DNA of 39,902 nt from an uncultured Burkholderiaceae bacterium (GCA_937871985.1 CALMPB010000094.1:1-39902), one strand, 5' to 3'. Counted from the first letter of the stretch, positions 8,954 through 17,363 are shown. Program-made: numbers and translations. The notes: a model not told the origin generated them from the sequence alone.

Positions 8954-9756
8954 GCGATGCGGTTGATTCCGTTCAAGGGTCGGACGACTGCGTGTTGTCG
9001 GTGCGGGGGCTGTCCAAGTCGTTTGGCGGGGTCCGCGCCGCGTCGGATGTGACGTTCGAGGCGCGGGACGGCGAAATCACGGCGCTCATCGGCCCGAACG
9101 GCGCGGGCAAGACCACGGTCTTCAACCTGGTGACGAATGTTTTTCCCTACGAGGGCGAAGTCCGTTTCGAGGGTCGCGACATCAAGGGGCTGACTCCCAT
9201 CCAGGTGGCCCAGATGGGGCTGATACGCACGTATCAATCGGCCCGTGTCTTTCCCGGCATGACCGTGCTCGAGAATGTGTTGATGGGGCGGCATCGCCTT
9301 TTGAAAAGCTCGCCGTTGTCCCAGTTCTTTTGGGGACGGTCGAGCCGGCGGGAAGAGGCCGATCTTCGGCGCCGGGCCGAAGGCCTTCTGGATCTGGTGG
9401 GCTTGCTCAAAGAGCGCGATACCCATGCCGTCGATCTGCCCATGGGCGCGCAGAAGCTGCTTGAAGTCGTGCGCGCCCTGATGAGCCAGCCGCGCCTGCT
9501 TTGCCTGGACGAGCCTGCCGCCGGCCTCAACGACCGGGAAACCGAGGATCTGGCGGTATTGCTCAAGGCGGTTCGCGCAAGCGGCGTGCCGATTCTGCTG
9601 GTCGAGCACAATATGGGGCTGGTCATGGGCGTGGCCGACCAGGTGGTGGTGCTGGATGCCGGAGCCGTCATCGGCCGGGGGACTCCCGCCGAGATCCAGC
9701 ATGACGAAAGGGTGATTCAAGCCTATCTAGGACGGGAAGACCATGCCACTGCTTGA
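8950..9756 (+). CDS. livG: ABC transporter ATP-binding protein, LivG type
   Basis: A 268-residue ATPase. The Walker A motif is GPNGAGKTT near residue 53. The signature segment is the LivG-like variant [15 protein letters not shown], not a canonical LSGGQ. Walker B is LLCLDEP, followed by AAGLND. The long insert between Walker A and the signature ([18 protein letters not shown]) is typical of LivG. It starts within the stop of the permease fusion (ATGA) and overlaps livF by 14 nt, so translation is coupled. It powers import by the operon's permease. Confidence 0.93.
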   Translation: MSDAVDSVQGSDDCVLSVRGLSKSFGGVRAASDVTFEARDGEITALIGPNGAGKTTVFNLVTNVFPYEGEVRFEGRDIKGLTPIQVAQMGLIRTYQSARVFPGMTVLENVLMGRHRLLKSSPLSQFFWGRSSRREEADLRRRAEGLLDLVGLLKERDTHAVDLPMGAQKLLEVVRALMSQPRLLCLDEPAAGLNDRETEDLAVLLKAVRASGVPILLVEHNMGLVMGVADQVVVLDAGAVIGRGTPAEIQHDERVIQAYLGREDHATA

Positions 9757-10531
9757 ATTGCGCAATGTATCCGCCGCGTATGCCCGCGAAAACGTATTGC
9801 ACGATGTCGACCTGACTCTCTCCAAGGGAGAGATCGTGACCCTGGTCGGGGCCAACGGCGCCGGGAAATCCACTCTGGTGAGAAGCATTTCGGGCCTGAT
9901 GCATGCGCGCCAGGGCGAGATTCTGCTTGAAGGCAAGCCCATTACCAGGCTTTCGCCCGCGGAACGGCTTACATTGGGCATTGCCCATGTGCCGGAGGGC
10001 CGCCAGATTTTTCTGGGCATGACCGTGGCCGAGAACCTGCGTCTGGGCGGATACGGGGCGGCGGGCAGCGGCAAAGAGTCCGAGGCCGCGCGCCTCGAGC
10101 GGGTGTGCGAGCTGTTTCCAATTCTGCGGGAACGCTTCGATCATACGGCCGGTAATTTTTCCGGCGGCCAGCAGCAGTTGCTGGCCATTGCGCGCGGCCT
10201 GATGTCGGGGCCGCGCCTGCTCATCCTGGACGAACCTTCGCTGGGCGTGGCGCCGTTGCTGGTGGCGGAGATATTCAAGTTGATCGGAAGGCTGCGGGAC
10301 GAAGGGTTGACGATTCTGCTTGCCGAGCAGAATGCGCGTCAGGCGCTGGCCATCGCCGATCGCGGCTACGTGGTCGAGAATGGGCGCCTGACCATGTCCG
10401 GCCCCGCCAAAGAGCTTCTGCAATCGCCGGAAATCGTCGAGAAATATCTTGGCGCCGGCGCGGGCGGCGCCAAAGCATTGTCGGAACGCTCGGAGCCGAT
10501 GGCGGCGAAGCTTGGCGCGTTGATTCGCTAG
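9743..10531 (+). CDS. livF: ABC transporter ATP-binding protein, LivF type
   Basis: A 262-residue ATPase. It has Walker A GANGAGKST near residue 37, a canonical signature FSGGQQQLLAIARGL, Walker B LLILDEPSLGVAP, and the switch-region LLAEQNARQALAIADRGYV typical of LivF. It has a slightly extended C-terminus (GGAKALSERSEPMAAKLGALIR) of unclear purpose. It is the last gene of the importer operon and ends 24 nt from the convergent MarR gene, with no clear terminator hairpin between them. Confidence 0.93.
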   Translation: MPLLELRNVSAAYARENVLHDVDLTLSKGEIVTLVGANGAGKSTLVRSISGLMHARQGEILLEGKPITRLSPAERLTLGIAHVPEGRQIFLGMTVAENLRLGGYGAAGSGKESEAARLERVCELFPILRERFDHTAGNFSGGQQQLLAIARGLMSGPRLLILDEPSLGVAPLLVAEIFKLIGRLRDEGLTILLAEQNARQALAIADRGYVVENGRLTMSGPAKELLQSPEIVEKYLGAGAGGAKALSERSEPMAAKLGALIR

Positions 10532-10555
10532 AGCCTCGAGCAGGGCGGGGAGTGG

Positions 10556-11056
10556 TCAGTCCTGGGTGTTGAATTCGTCGAGCCGCGACTCGATATTGTT
10601 TTGAATCGCGCCCAGCAGCTTGAGCAGCAGGTCGATTTCCTGTTCCGAGAATCCGGCGACGGACTCGTTGACGACGTCGGCGGCCAGAGGGAGCGTCAGA
10701 TCCTTGAGCTTGCGGCCCTTGCTGGTAAGAAAGATGTTCCACTTGCGCCGATCATGGCTGTCCCGGACCCGTTTGACGAGACCTCGGTTCTCCATCGACA
10801 TGATGGCGCTGAGGGTGGTCGGCTCCATGGCGCCGACGCGGTTCGACAGCTCGCGCTGCGTGAGCCCGTCTTCGTTCCAGAGCACCCGCAAAAAATACCA
10901 CATGCCCAGCGTTACCCGGTGCGGGTGGATACGCAGTTGCAGATAGCGTTGAATCAGCCGATGCGTGGTGCGGATTTGATAGCCTACGCTCCGCGACAAT
11001 GGTAGCTCGACGCTGCTCGGGGAAGGATTTTGATCTTGCGTTGCGCTCATGCCCAT
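10556..11056 (-). CDS. MarR family transcriptional regulator (paralogue of the one at 14015)
   Basis: A 166-residue winged-helix regulator with the core WYFLRVLWNEDGLTQRELS, recognition helix EPTTLSAIMSMENRGLVKR and wing DRRKWNIFLTSKGRKLK. It is strikingly similar to the MarR protein encoded at 14015-14551 along the whole helix-turn-helix and the LPLA helix. It lies downstream of the phthalate-dioxygenase-like gene on the same strand, but a strong terminator separates them, so it needs its own promoter. An internal ATG two codons later (11050) is an equally plausible start. The likely target is the palindrome at 12590-12611; the effector is probably the aromatic substrate or an intermediate. 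Both are inference. Confidence 0.9.
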   Translation of the reverse strand: MGMSATQDQNPSPSSVELPLSRSVGYQIRTTHRLIQRYLQLRIHPHRVTLGMWYFLRVLWNEDGLTQRELSNRVGAMEPTTLSAIMSMENRGLVKRVRDSHDRRKWNIFLTSKGRKLKDLTLPLAADVVNESVAGFSEQEIDLLLKLLGAIQNNIESRLDEFNTQD

Positions 11057-11175
11057 GGCTCGTTGCCGACCGGCGGGATTGCCGACTGCGCGGCTTGGCC
11101 GATTCGAATTTGCGTGCGCGAACCGGCCAGGCGGCGCATTGGCGCAAGTGTACCGCGATGCCAGGCCGTCCTGCG

Positions 11176-11211
11176 AAAAAAAGTACGCCGCAACGGTGTC
11201 GCGTTGCGGCG
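11176..11211 (-). terminator. strong intrinsic terminator after the Rieske oxygenase gene
   Basis: Read on the minus strand, a perfect 10-bp stem (CGCCGCAACG with CGTTGCGGCG) closes a 6-nt loop and is followed by TAC and seven T residues. It begins 28 nt past the stop of the gene ending at 11240. It would end that transcript before the MarR gene. Confidence 0.9.
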
Positions 11212-11239
11212 GTGGCAGCCGTCCCCGGCGCGGGTTTGC

Positions 11240-12502
11240 TCAGACAGGGCTGACGTGGAAGGACTTCCAGTCCTTTCCTTTGGGGACCATGGTCTGGAAA
11301 GAACAGACGTCCGCGGGAATCGCGCCGGGGCCGGTGCCGATGGCCTCTCCCGTGTCCCGGAAAGCCTGGACGGCCTTCAGCATTTGCTTGCGGAACTCCA
11401 CGACGGCGATGTCGCTGGCGCCAAGATGGTCGTTGCTTCGATCGGCGATGGCGCCCATGGTGGTCCACATGGCGATGTCCTGGTTCGGGAAGCCTGTAAT
11501 GCCGGTGAAGTTGCCCGCCTTCATGGCCTGCCGATCCTGCCAGTAATGGTTGTCGCGATTGCGCAGGGGGCGGTAGTAGTCGTCGAGATCCACTCCCACC
11601 GTCTGCCCCAGGAACTTGCGCCATGCGGCGGTATCGGGCGTTTGCGATGGCTGGCCCCAGGCGATGAAATAGAACACCGTCGTCGTGTCGTTCGCGGGCA
11701 CGTTGATGTTGGCGACGTTGTACAGATTGTTCGGCGGGATCAGGGCGGTAGCGGGCGCGACGAAGACGGTCGAGCGCACATAGTCGTTGACGTCGGCATT
11801 GTGTATGGGCTTGCGGATCGCCGCGTAGCGAAAGCCGTAGCTGGTTCGATCGATCTGCATGCGGGGCGCTTTGTCGGTGGAAGGGCGGAGCCAGTTGTTT
11901 TCGGTGGCTTCCGCGCCGCTGACTTCGGCGGGCACCATGTCCGAAGAGTGCAGGCTCGAACTGTGCGCGGAGTCGATGGCGCCTTCCAGCACCTGGGCCC
12001 AATTGCACGGCAGCACGGCCTTGGCGATCGTAACCTTGACCTGCTCGTTGGGCGCCCAGGAGGGCGGCCGGAATTCGGGCATGGTCTCGGGCGGACCCAT
12101 ATAGGCCCACACCACGCCGCCCCATTCTTTCGTGGGATAGGCGGGGTGCTTGATGCCCGTGGCCATCCGGTTGCCGGCGGGTTCCGAAACCATTTCCAGG
12201 ATGTTCCCGCCGATGTCGAACTTCCAGCCGTGGTAAAGGCAGCGCAGCCCGTCTTCCTCGTTGCGGCCCAGCGCCAGGGAGGCGCCGCGATGAGGACAGT
12301 GCTCGCCGATCAGGCCGATATGGCCCGACGTATTGCGGAACACCACCAGTTCCTCGCCGAAAACCTGTGCTCGAACCGGCATGCCGTCGGGTTCGGGGAC
12401 TTCCTCGGCCAGGCATACCGGAGTCCAGTGCCGTCGCATAAGCTGCCCCATGGGCGCATCGCCCGTGACGCGGCACAAAAGGTCGTTTTCCTCCGGGGTC
12501 AT
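11240..12502 (-). CDS. Rieske oxygenase alpha subunit, phthalate 4,5-dioxygenase-like
   Basis: A 420-residue aromatic-ring oxygenase. The Rieske motif is C69-P-H71-X16-C88-L-Y-H91. The iron site EGAIDSAHSSSLHSSD supplies D177, H180 and H185. The opening NDLLCRVTGDAPMGQLMRRHWTPVCLAEE and CPHRGASLALGRNEEDGLRCLYHGWKFD are the pattern of the phthalate dioxygenase (OphA2/Pht3) group, which uses a separate flavin/2Fe-2S reductase. No reductase gene is seen here. AAGGAGAT 6 nt before the ATG at 12502 decides the start; the frame upstream of it has no site. It is divergent from a dehydrogenase that resembles the next enzyme of the phthalate pathway. The substrate may be phthalate, an isomer, or a related aromatic acid. 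Confidence 0.9.
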   Translation of the reverse strand: MTPEENDLLCRVTGDAPMGQLMRRHWTPVCLAEEVPEPDGMPVRAQVFGEELVVFRNTSGHIGLIGEHCPHRGASLALGRNEEDGLRCLYHGWKFDIGGNILEMVSEPAGNRMATGIKHPAYPTKEWGGVVWAYMGPPETMPEFRPPSWAPNEQVKVTIAKAVLPCNWAQVLEGAIDSAHSSSLHSSDMVPAEVSGAEATENNWLRPSTDKAPRMQIDRTSYGFRYAAIRKPIHNADVNDYVRSTVFVAPATALIPPNNLYNVANINVPANDTTTVFYFIAWGQPSQTPDTAAWRKFLGQTVGVDLDDYYRPLRNRDNHYWQDRQAMKAGNFTGITGFPNQDIAMWTTMGAIADRSNDHLGASDIAVVEFRKQMLKAVQAFRDTGEAIGTGPGAIPADVCSFQTMVPKGKDWKSFHVSPV

Positions 12503-12588
12503 CGTTATCTCCTTGCTGGCGAGGCATATTGCGCGAGCCCGCCACAGCGAAAAATGATTTCTTATCATGGTTTATTCTTGTACTATTA

Positions 12589-12617
12589 ATATTATTAGAT
12601 ATCTAATAATAATGCAA
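12589..12617 (-). promoter_or_regulatory. predicted promoter for the phthalate-dioxygenase-like gene
   Basis: On the minus strand TTGCAT (12612-12617) is followed after 17 nt by TAATAT (12589-12594). The boxes match consensus only moderately. The spacer is almost exactly the palindrome at 12590-12611, the usual place for a repressor site. A rightward promoter for the dehydrogenase may overlap it: TTGTAC at 12578 with TCTAAT at 12602. Confidence 0.4.
12590..12611. promoter_or_regulatory. perfect 22-bp palindrome, candidate MarR operator
   Basis: TATTATTAGAT is followed immediately by its exact reverse complement, centred between 12600 and 12601. It lies in the 228-nt space between the divergent Rieske oxygenase and Gfo/Idh/MocA genes. 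A second short repeat, ATGAT-N5-ATCAT, is at 12554-12568. The two flanking MarR regulators are the obvious candidates to bind it. Confidence 0.65.
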
Positions 12618-12730
12618 TGCCGGCGTGCGGTTTGGCGCATTCGGATCCGAATGTCGCCGAAATAACGGGGCGGGGAGCGCGGGCGATAGAAACGTTCCAT
12701 AATCAAGGCAGTTTTCTTTGCGAGAACAGG

Positions 12731-13924
12731 ATGGCAAACGAAGAAGCGATCGGTTTGGGAGTGGTGGGATTGGGGCGCGCGTTCACGTTGATGCTGCCCA
12801 CATTCATGGGCGACGAACGGGTGCGCCTGGTTGCCGCCGCCGATCCTCGGCCGGGCGCGCGCGGCAAATTCGAGCGGGATTTCGGCGGGGCAGCCTACCC
12901 GGACATCGAGCAATTGTGCCGGGATCCCCGGGTGGAGGCCGTATACATCGCGTCGCCGCACCAGTTCCATGCGGAGCATGCCGAGATCGCGGCGGCGGCG
13001 GGCAAGGCCATATTGGTCGAGAAGCCCATGGCCATAAGCCTGGACGACTGCACGCGCATCGTCGACGCCGTGCGGCGGCACGGCGTCGTGCTGGTGGTCG
13101 GCCATTCGCATAGTTTCGATGGGCCGGTGCTGCATGCGGCCCGCTTGCTTCAATCCGGACGCTACGGGCGGGCGCGCATGCTCAATGCGTTCAACTACAC
13201 GGACTTCCTGTATCGGCCCCGCCGGCCCGAGGAACTCGACACCGCGCAGGGCGGCGGTGTGGTTTTCAGCCAGGCCGCGCATCAGGTCGATATTGTCCGG
13301 CTCTTGCTGGGCGGCATGGTCGACTCGGTCATGGCCCGCACGGGCCGATGGGATGCCGGCCGGCCCACCGAAGGCGCTTATGGCGTTTTGTTGAGTTTCC
13401 AGGACGGCGCATTCGCCACCTTGACGTACAGCGGGTATGCGCATTACGACAGCGACGAATTGATGGACGGCGTCGGGGAAATGGGGGTTCGCAAGGCTCG
13501 ATGCGGGCACGACATGGCGCGCCGGCGGCTGGCGGGGTACGGATCGCCCGCCGAAGAAGCCCGGCTCAAGCAGGAAAGCGGCTACGGGGGCGAGCGCTAT
13601 CAGGCGCCCTCAAGGCAGGATGCGCCGTTTCACCAGCATTTCGGCCATGTGCTGGTGTCCGCCGAAGGCGCCGACATCAAGCTGACACCGCAGGGGCTTA
13701 TGATATACGGCGATCACGAGATTACCTTCGAGCCGACGCCCAAGAGCGCCGTGCCGCGCTCCGAGGTCATCGATGAAATCTGGGCCGCGTTGCGGCAGGG
13801 GCGGTCGCCGATGCACGATGCTTTGTGGGCCCGCGCGACCACCGAGGTCTGCCTGGCCATTCTGCAGTCGGCGGCCGGCGCGGGCGATGTCGCCATGCGT
13901 TTTCAGGTACCTGCGGTAAAGTGA
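12731..13924 (+). CDS. Gfo/Idh/MocA family dehydrogenase, phthalate dihydrodiol dehydrogenase-like
   Basis: A 397-residue NAD(P)-dependent oxidoreductase. The Rossmann glycine loop GVVGLGRAF is at residues 10-18 and the family EKP motif at 97-99. Segments such as RAFTLMLPTF, HSHSFDGPVL, FNYTDFLYRPRRPEELDTAQGGGVVFSQAAHQ and TEGAYGVLLSFQDGAFATLTYSGYAH match, from memory, proteins annotated as phthalate 4,5-cis-dihydrodiol dehydrogenase (Pht4/OphB). It would rearomatise the cis-diol made by the divergent dioxygenase. The ATG at 12731 was preferred because the family alignment starts there; the frame is open back to 12617, but that part overlaps the regulatory region. The following decarboxylase of the classical phthalate route (Pht5) is absent from the window. 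Confidence 0.87.
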   Translation: MANEEAIGLGVVGLGRAFTLMLPTFMGDERVRLVAAADPRPGARGKFERDFGGAAYPDIEQLCRDPRVEAVYIASPHQFHAEHAEIAAAAGKAILVEKPMAISLDDCTRIVDAVRRHGVVLVVGHSHSFDGPVLHAARLLQSGRYGRARMLNAFNYTDFLYRPRRPEELDTAQGGGVVFSQAAHQVDIVRLLLGGMVDSVMARTGRWDAGRPTEGAYGVLLSFQDGAFATLTYSGYAHYDSDELMDGVGEMGVRKARCGHDMARRRLAGYGSPAEEARLKQESGYGGERYQAPSRQDAPFHQHFGHVLVSAEGADIKLTPQGLMIYGDHEITFEPTPKSAVPRSEVIDEIWAALRQGRSPMHDALWARATTEVCLAILQSAAGAGDVAMRFQVPAVK

Positions 13925-13943
13925 GGGGGAAATTGCTTCCATG

Positions 13944-13963
13944 CCGCGCCGCCGGCGCGGTTT
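13944..13963 (+). terminator. GC-rich hairpin, weak terminator candidate
   Basis: CCGCGCC (13944-13950), a 3-nt loop and GGCGCGG (13954-13960) are followed by only three T residues. It lies 20 nt after the dehydrogenase stop and before the MarR gene. It may attenuate read-through but is not a textbook terminator. Confidence 0.35.
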
Positions 13964-14014
13964 CGGAAAGAGGCGGGTGGATGCGCAGGCTCATGGACTC
14001 GGATTGAAAACATC

Positions 14015-14551
14015 ATGTTGAACAAGAAAGACTGGCGCGATGCCGTGCCCCAGGATCGGCTGGCTCATTTGATCAAGGATGCGCGGCGGGCCATGGAGCG
14101 CGCGCTGCAGATACGGCTGATCGACCATTCGGTTTCGTTTGGGCATTGGTCTTTCCTGCGCATTCTGTGGGAGCACGACGGCCTGACCCAGCGCGAGCTC
14201 AGCGAACTGGCGGGCACCTCCGCCCCGACGACGTTTGCCGCCATCAAGGGCATGGAGTCTTTGGGCTATGTTCACCGCAGCCAGAAAGCGGGAAACAAGA
14301 AGAATATCTACATCCATCTGACTGAAAAAGGCCGGGCCTTGAAGCAGCACCTGCTGCCGCTTGCCGAAGAGGTCAATGCCGTCGCCATCAACGGGCTAGC
14401 GCTGGAAGATGTGCTGATTGCGCGGAAAGTGCTGGTTCAAATCGCCGAGAACCTGTCGTCCGACGAAAAAGACCTGCACGAATCCGAAAATCGCCGGGTT
14501 CCTTCCACCCGGGAGCTTGGCAGGCTGCTTCTGCTGGATCGCCCGGACTAA
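14015..14551 (+). CDS. MarR family transcriptional regulator (paralogue of the one at 10556)
   Basis: A 178-residue winged-helix protein. The core HWSFLRILWEHDGLTQRELS, helix APTTFAAIKGMESLGYVHR and wing NKKNIYIHLTEKGRALK parallel those of the MarR protein at 10556-11056. In this copy the usual D-X-R-R wing motif is replaced by GNKKNI. It lies downstream of the dehydrogenase on the same strand and is convergent with the amidase. With its paralogue it brackets the oxygenase/dehydrogenase pair and probably regulates it. Whether the two bind the same site or form heterodimers cannot be read from sequence. Confidence 0.9.
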   Translation: MLNKKDWRDAVPQDRLAHLIKDARRAMERALQIRLIDHSVSFGHWSFLRILWEHDGLTQRELSELAGTSAPTTFAAIKGMESLGYVHRSQKAGNKKNIYIHLTEKGRALKQHLLPLAEEVNAVAINGLALEDVLIARKVLVQIAENLSSDEKDLHESENRRVPSTRELGRLLLLDRPD

Positions 14552-14556
14552 GGCGA

Positions 14557-14594
14557 CAGACCCGTCAGCATCCGCATGGCTGGCAACGGGTCTG
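14557..14594. terminator. inverted repeat between convergent genes, possible bidirectional terminator
   Basis: CAGACCCGT (14557-14565) pairs perfectly with ACGGGTCTG (14586-14594) across a 20-nt loop. It fills most of the 66-nt space between the MarR gene and the convergent amidase. There is no T-tract on either side, so the terminator role is only suggested by position. Confidence 0.35.
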
Positions 14595-14617
14595 GCCGCC
14601 CGTCGCCAGGCTTCCGA

Positions 14618-16120
14618 TCAGTCCAGTTTCTGATGCACCGCATCGGCGACCCTGAACAGGGTGGCATCCTCGAAGTGGCGGCCTATCAGCATGAGTCCGA
14701 CCGGTTTGTTTTCGGAGGTTCCGCAGCACACGGAAATGGCCGGGTGGCCCGAAATATCGAAGGGGCAGGTGTTGTTGACCGGCCCCCAACTGGCGATGAG
14801 CACCTCTTTGGGCGAAGCGTCTTCGGGCAGCAGGCGCGTGGCGGTCATGGCCGTGGTGGGCATGAGCAGCGCGTCGTACTGGTTCAGCCAGGCGTCGTAC
14901 TCGGCGCGCAAGCGTTGAACCAGGTTGCGTGCCTTGGCATAGAGCCTTCCGCCGTGGCGGGCGAAGATTTCGCCGGTAAGCAGGCCGCCCTTGATGGTGG
15001 GCGGCAGTTCGTTGATGTGTTCCTTCCAGCCCGCGATGGCGCGCATGAAAGAAAGCGAATAGGCGCCGTTCACGCCGTAGAAGCCCATGCCGTGGGCGTG
15101 TGCCAGGTTGTGGTACGAGCCTTCGATGCAAATGGGCAGCCAAAGCGCCGAGCCGATGTTGTGCCAGGGGATGGAGATTTCGTCGACTACTGCGCCTTGC
15201 GCCTGCAGCCGCTTGGCCGCCTCGCGCACGGCCTTGTCCACCCCCGGTTCGGACTCGGGCCGCCCGAAGCCTTCCTTGACGAGGGCGATGCGCATGCCGC
15301 GAACGCCTTGGCCGAGGACTTCGGTGTAGGCCTGTGTGCGCACGTTTTTCTGCCGCCCGTCGATGCCGTCGTCGCCGGCAATGACTTCCAGCAGCCGGGC
15401 GCATTCTTCGACGGTGTCGGCCATGGGGCCGACGTGATCCAGGCAGTATTCGATGCCCAGCACGCCGGTGTAGGGCACCAGACCGTAGGTGGGCTTGTGG
15501 CCCACAATGCCGCAGAACGACGCCGGCATGCGGATGGAGCCCGCCTGGTCGGCGCCGATGGCCATGTCGACCTCGTGCGCCGCCACCAGCGCGGCGCTGC
15601 CGTTGCTTGATCCGCCCGTGGTATGTCCCGGCGCGCGCGGGTTTTCGACGGGCCCGGTGGAAGCCGTGGAGCTGCTGGTGGAAAAGCACAGGTATTCGGC
15701 GACGGATTTGCCGGCGATTTCGGCCCCGGCGTCCAGCATGCGCGTGACGATGGTGGCGTCGGTTTCAGGCACGTAGCCGTCGAGTATGGATGCGCCGTTG
15801 GTCAATGGGACGCCGGCCACGAAGACATTGTCCTTCACGGCAATGCGCTTGCCGGCCAGCTTGCCTTGCGGCGCGCCTTTGATGCTGGTCTTGTAGTACC
15901 AGGCATTGCAGGGGTTGTCGGCGGCGTCGGGCCGATGGCCGGGAGTGCGCGGGTATTTGTTTTCGGGGGCGGGCTCGGGGAGCTGCTCGATCATGCGCAA
16001 GGCCGGTGTGACGGCACTGAGGAATTCGTGATAGCTGCCTGCTTCGGCGGGAGTCAGATCCATGCCCAAATCGGCGCCCACGCGCCTCAGGCCATCCTGA
16101 TCGGGGAAAAAGAATGCCAT
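14618..16120 (-). CDS. amidase (amidase signature family)
   Basis: A 500-residue amidase with the Ser-cisSer-Lys triad visible. K96 is in IAVKDNVF, S171 in TTGGSSNGSA and the nucleophile S195 in GADQAGSIRMPA. The stretch CGIVGHKPTYGLVPYTGVLGIEYCLDHVGPM resembles enantioselective amidases associated with nitrile degradation (for example Rhodococcus), which hydrolyse carboxamides to acids and ammonia in the cytosol. No nitrile hydratase gene is nearby. Start at 16120: GAGGCTTC lies just upstream. It is divergent from the IclR gene, 361 nt away, with an IclR-type motif between them. It may serve the same pathway as the hyu operon, but its product is not proven to be linked. Confidence 0.92.
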   Translation of the reverse strand: MAFFFPDQDGLRRVGADLGMDLTPAEAGSYHEFLSAVTPALRMIEQLPEPAPENKYPRTPGHRPDAADNPCNAWYYKTSIKGAPQGKLAGKRIAVKDNVFVAGVPLTNGASILDGYVPETDATIVTRMLDAGAEIAGKSVAEYLCFSTSSSTASTGPVENPRAPGHTTGGSSNGSAALVAAHEVDMAIGADQAGSIRMPASFCGIVGHKPTYGLVPYTGVLGIEYCLDHVGPMADTVEECARLLEVIAGDDGIDGRQKNVRTQAYTEVLGQGVRGMRIALVKEGFGRPESEPGVDKAVREAAKRLQAQGAVVDEISIPWHNIGSALWLPICIEGSYHNLAHAHGMGFYGVNGAYSLSFMRAIAGWKEHINELPPTIKGGLLTGEIFARHGGRLYAKARNLVQRLRAEYDAWLNQYDALLMPTTAMTATRLLPEDASPKEVLIASWGPVNNTCPFDISGHPAISVCCGTSENKPVGLMLIGRHFEDATLFRVADAVHQKLD

Positions 16121-16481
16121 GGTGAAGCCTCCTTTGATCGGCGTGCGCCCGAGAACGCCTTGAGCCGCGGCGCACTTGGTTGTCGTTGCAATGATTCTGC
16201 CACAAATGGTGCTGGCTCACGAGCCTTCGCGGCGGCTTCTTCGGGCCGATGCCTTGGCGTGACGTACGAGAGGGAGCGGCGTGATGGCCCATGCGAGGCG
16301 GGGGAAGGCGGACACGCCATCAGCGGTGTCGAGCTAGGGTAAGTCCGGGTTGCCTATTTTTTATTGGATTAATAAATTTAAGAAACATAATTTCCCAAAA
16401 AGAAACTTATGGAGGGACGGATTCTTCGGGGTGTGCCCGCTGGATCAGATGACTGGATTTCAGGGGGAGCCTGAACCAGCG
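16121..16481. other. 361-nt divergent intergenic region of amidase and IclR gene
   Basis: The left part (16121-16340) is GC-rich and carries nothing I recognise. The right part turns abruptly AT-rich from about 16350 and holds the tripartite motif at 16378-16407. A possible rightward promoter, TTGCCT (16350) and TAAATT (16373) with 17-nt spacing, lies just before it. Confidence 0.5.
16378..16407 (-). promoter_or_regulatory. IclR-type tripartite operator, copy 1 (IclR gene promoter)
   Basis: On the minus strand the 30-nt element matches GTTTC-N7-GAAA-N4-GTTTC at all 14 fixed positions. It agrees with the copy at the hyuA promoter in 24 of 30 positions. It lies just past the possible -10 box of the IclR gene, suggesting autoregulation, and may also affect the divergent amidase. 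Confidence 0.7.
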
Positions 16482-17342
16482 ATGTTTCCTCACCCGTTGT
16501 CGTACCCCAAAATTGCTATACTTCCCGCACTTCAACGAATTCATCGATTGCCTGTGTCCGAGCCTGAAAAAACGACGGTCAAAGCGCTTGCGAACGCACT
16601 GAAGGTGCTGTCTGCCTTCAAGACGCCTCGTGGGCGTTGGTCGGTTACCGATTTGTGCGAATATACCGGGTTCTCCAAAAGCCACGTATCCAAGATACTT
16701 AGCGAGTTCCGCAACGCCAAGCTTCTGGTACAGGACCCCGACAGCCGCGAGTACTCGGTGGGCGCGTCCGCCATGATTCTGGCCGGCCATTTTCTGTCTT
16801 CTCAGGGGATAGTTCGCGAAGCCATCGGTCATATGCGCCGGTTGACCACCGAACTGGGCCATAGCTCGTTCCTGAGCATACTGGACAACGACCGCGTCAT
16901 GCATCTGGCCGAAATTCAAGGCCCGCATTTTTTCGATGTGGGAACCGGGGTCGGCATGCTGCTGGCGCCCCACGCTTCGGCCGTGGGCAAGCTGCTGTAT
17001 GCCTTCAAGTCCCCGGAGGGCGGACCCGAGATGCCAAAAGGAGAGCTTGTGCGCTACACGCCCAAGACGATCACTTCTCCCAAGGAGCTCATGCAACAGT
17101 TGAAGGAAATCCGGCGTACCGGCATTTCTTCCACCGATGAAGAGCATGTACTGGGAGTTTGCGCCGTTGCCGTGCCTGTGTTCCAGGCCGACAGCCGGGC
17201 CATCGCCGCCCTGGCGCTGATGTTCCCTCGGCATATCGCCAATGCCAAGACTGTGCCTGTCGTGGCCGAACGCTTGCAGTCCGTGGCCCGCGAAATCAGC
17301 GGCCGCCTGGGCGCCCCGGTATACCCGTTCGGTTCGCCCTGA
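16482..17342 (+). CDS. IclR family transcriptional regulator
   Basis: A regulator of about 286 residues. The winged helix-turn-helix covers roughly residues 31-95 (WSVTDLCEYTGFSKSHVSKILSEFRNAKLL). The C-terminal IclR effector domain includes LAPHASAVGKLLYAF and STDEEHVLGVCAVAVPVF. The start is uncertain. The ATG at 16482 has GGGGGAG 12 nt upstream. An ATG at 16449 and a GTG at 16554, which gives the usual family length of about 262, are alternatives. A start at 16350 is unlikely because it would place the operator inside the coding region. It is convergent with the last liv gene of the hyu operon. The repeated motif at 16378, 21942 and 28429 makes it the likely regulator of that operon and of itself. 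Confidence 0.9.
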   Translation: MFPHPLSYPKIAILPALQRIHRLPVSEPEKTTVKALANALKVLSAFKTPRGRWSVTDLCEYTGFSKSHVSKILSEFRNAKLLVQDPDSREYSVGASAMILAGHFLSSQGIVREAIGHMRRLTTELGHSSFLSILDNDRVMHLAEIQGPHFFDVGTGVGMLLAPHASAVGKLLYAFKSPEGGPEMPKGELVRYTPKTITSPKELMQQLKEIRRTGISSTDEEHVLGVCAVAVPVFQADSRAIAALALMFPRHIANAKTVPVVAERLQSVAREISGRLGAPVYPFGSP

Positions 17343-17363
17343 TCCGCCGCGGGACTTGTTACC

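Noticed and set aside
10752..12589. Very long open frames over the Rieske gene: 597 codons on the minus strand (10752-12545) and 519 codons on the plus strand (11030-12589)
   Set aside because: They lie over the Rieske oxygenase, whose motifs are intact in its own frame. The products are Arg/Gly/His-rich, match no family, and arise from GC-rich codon structure.
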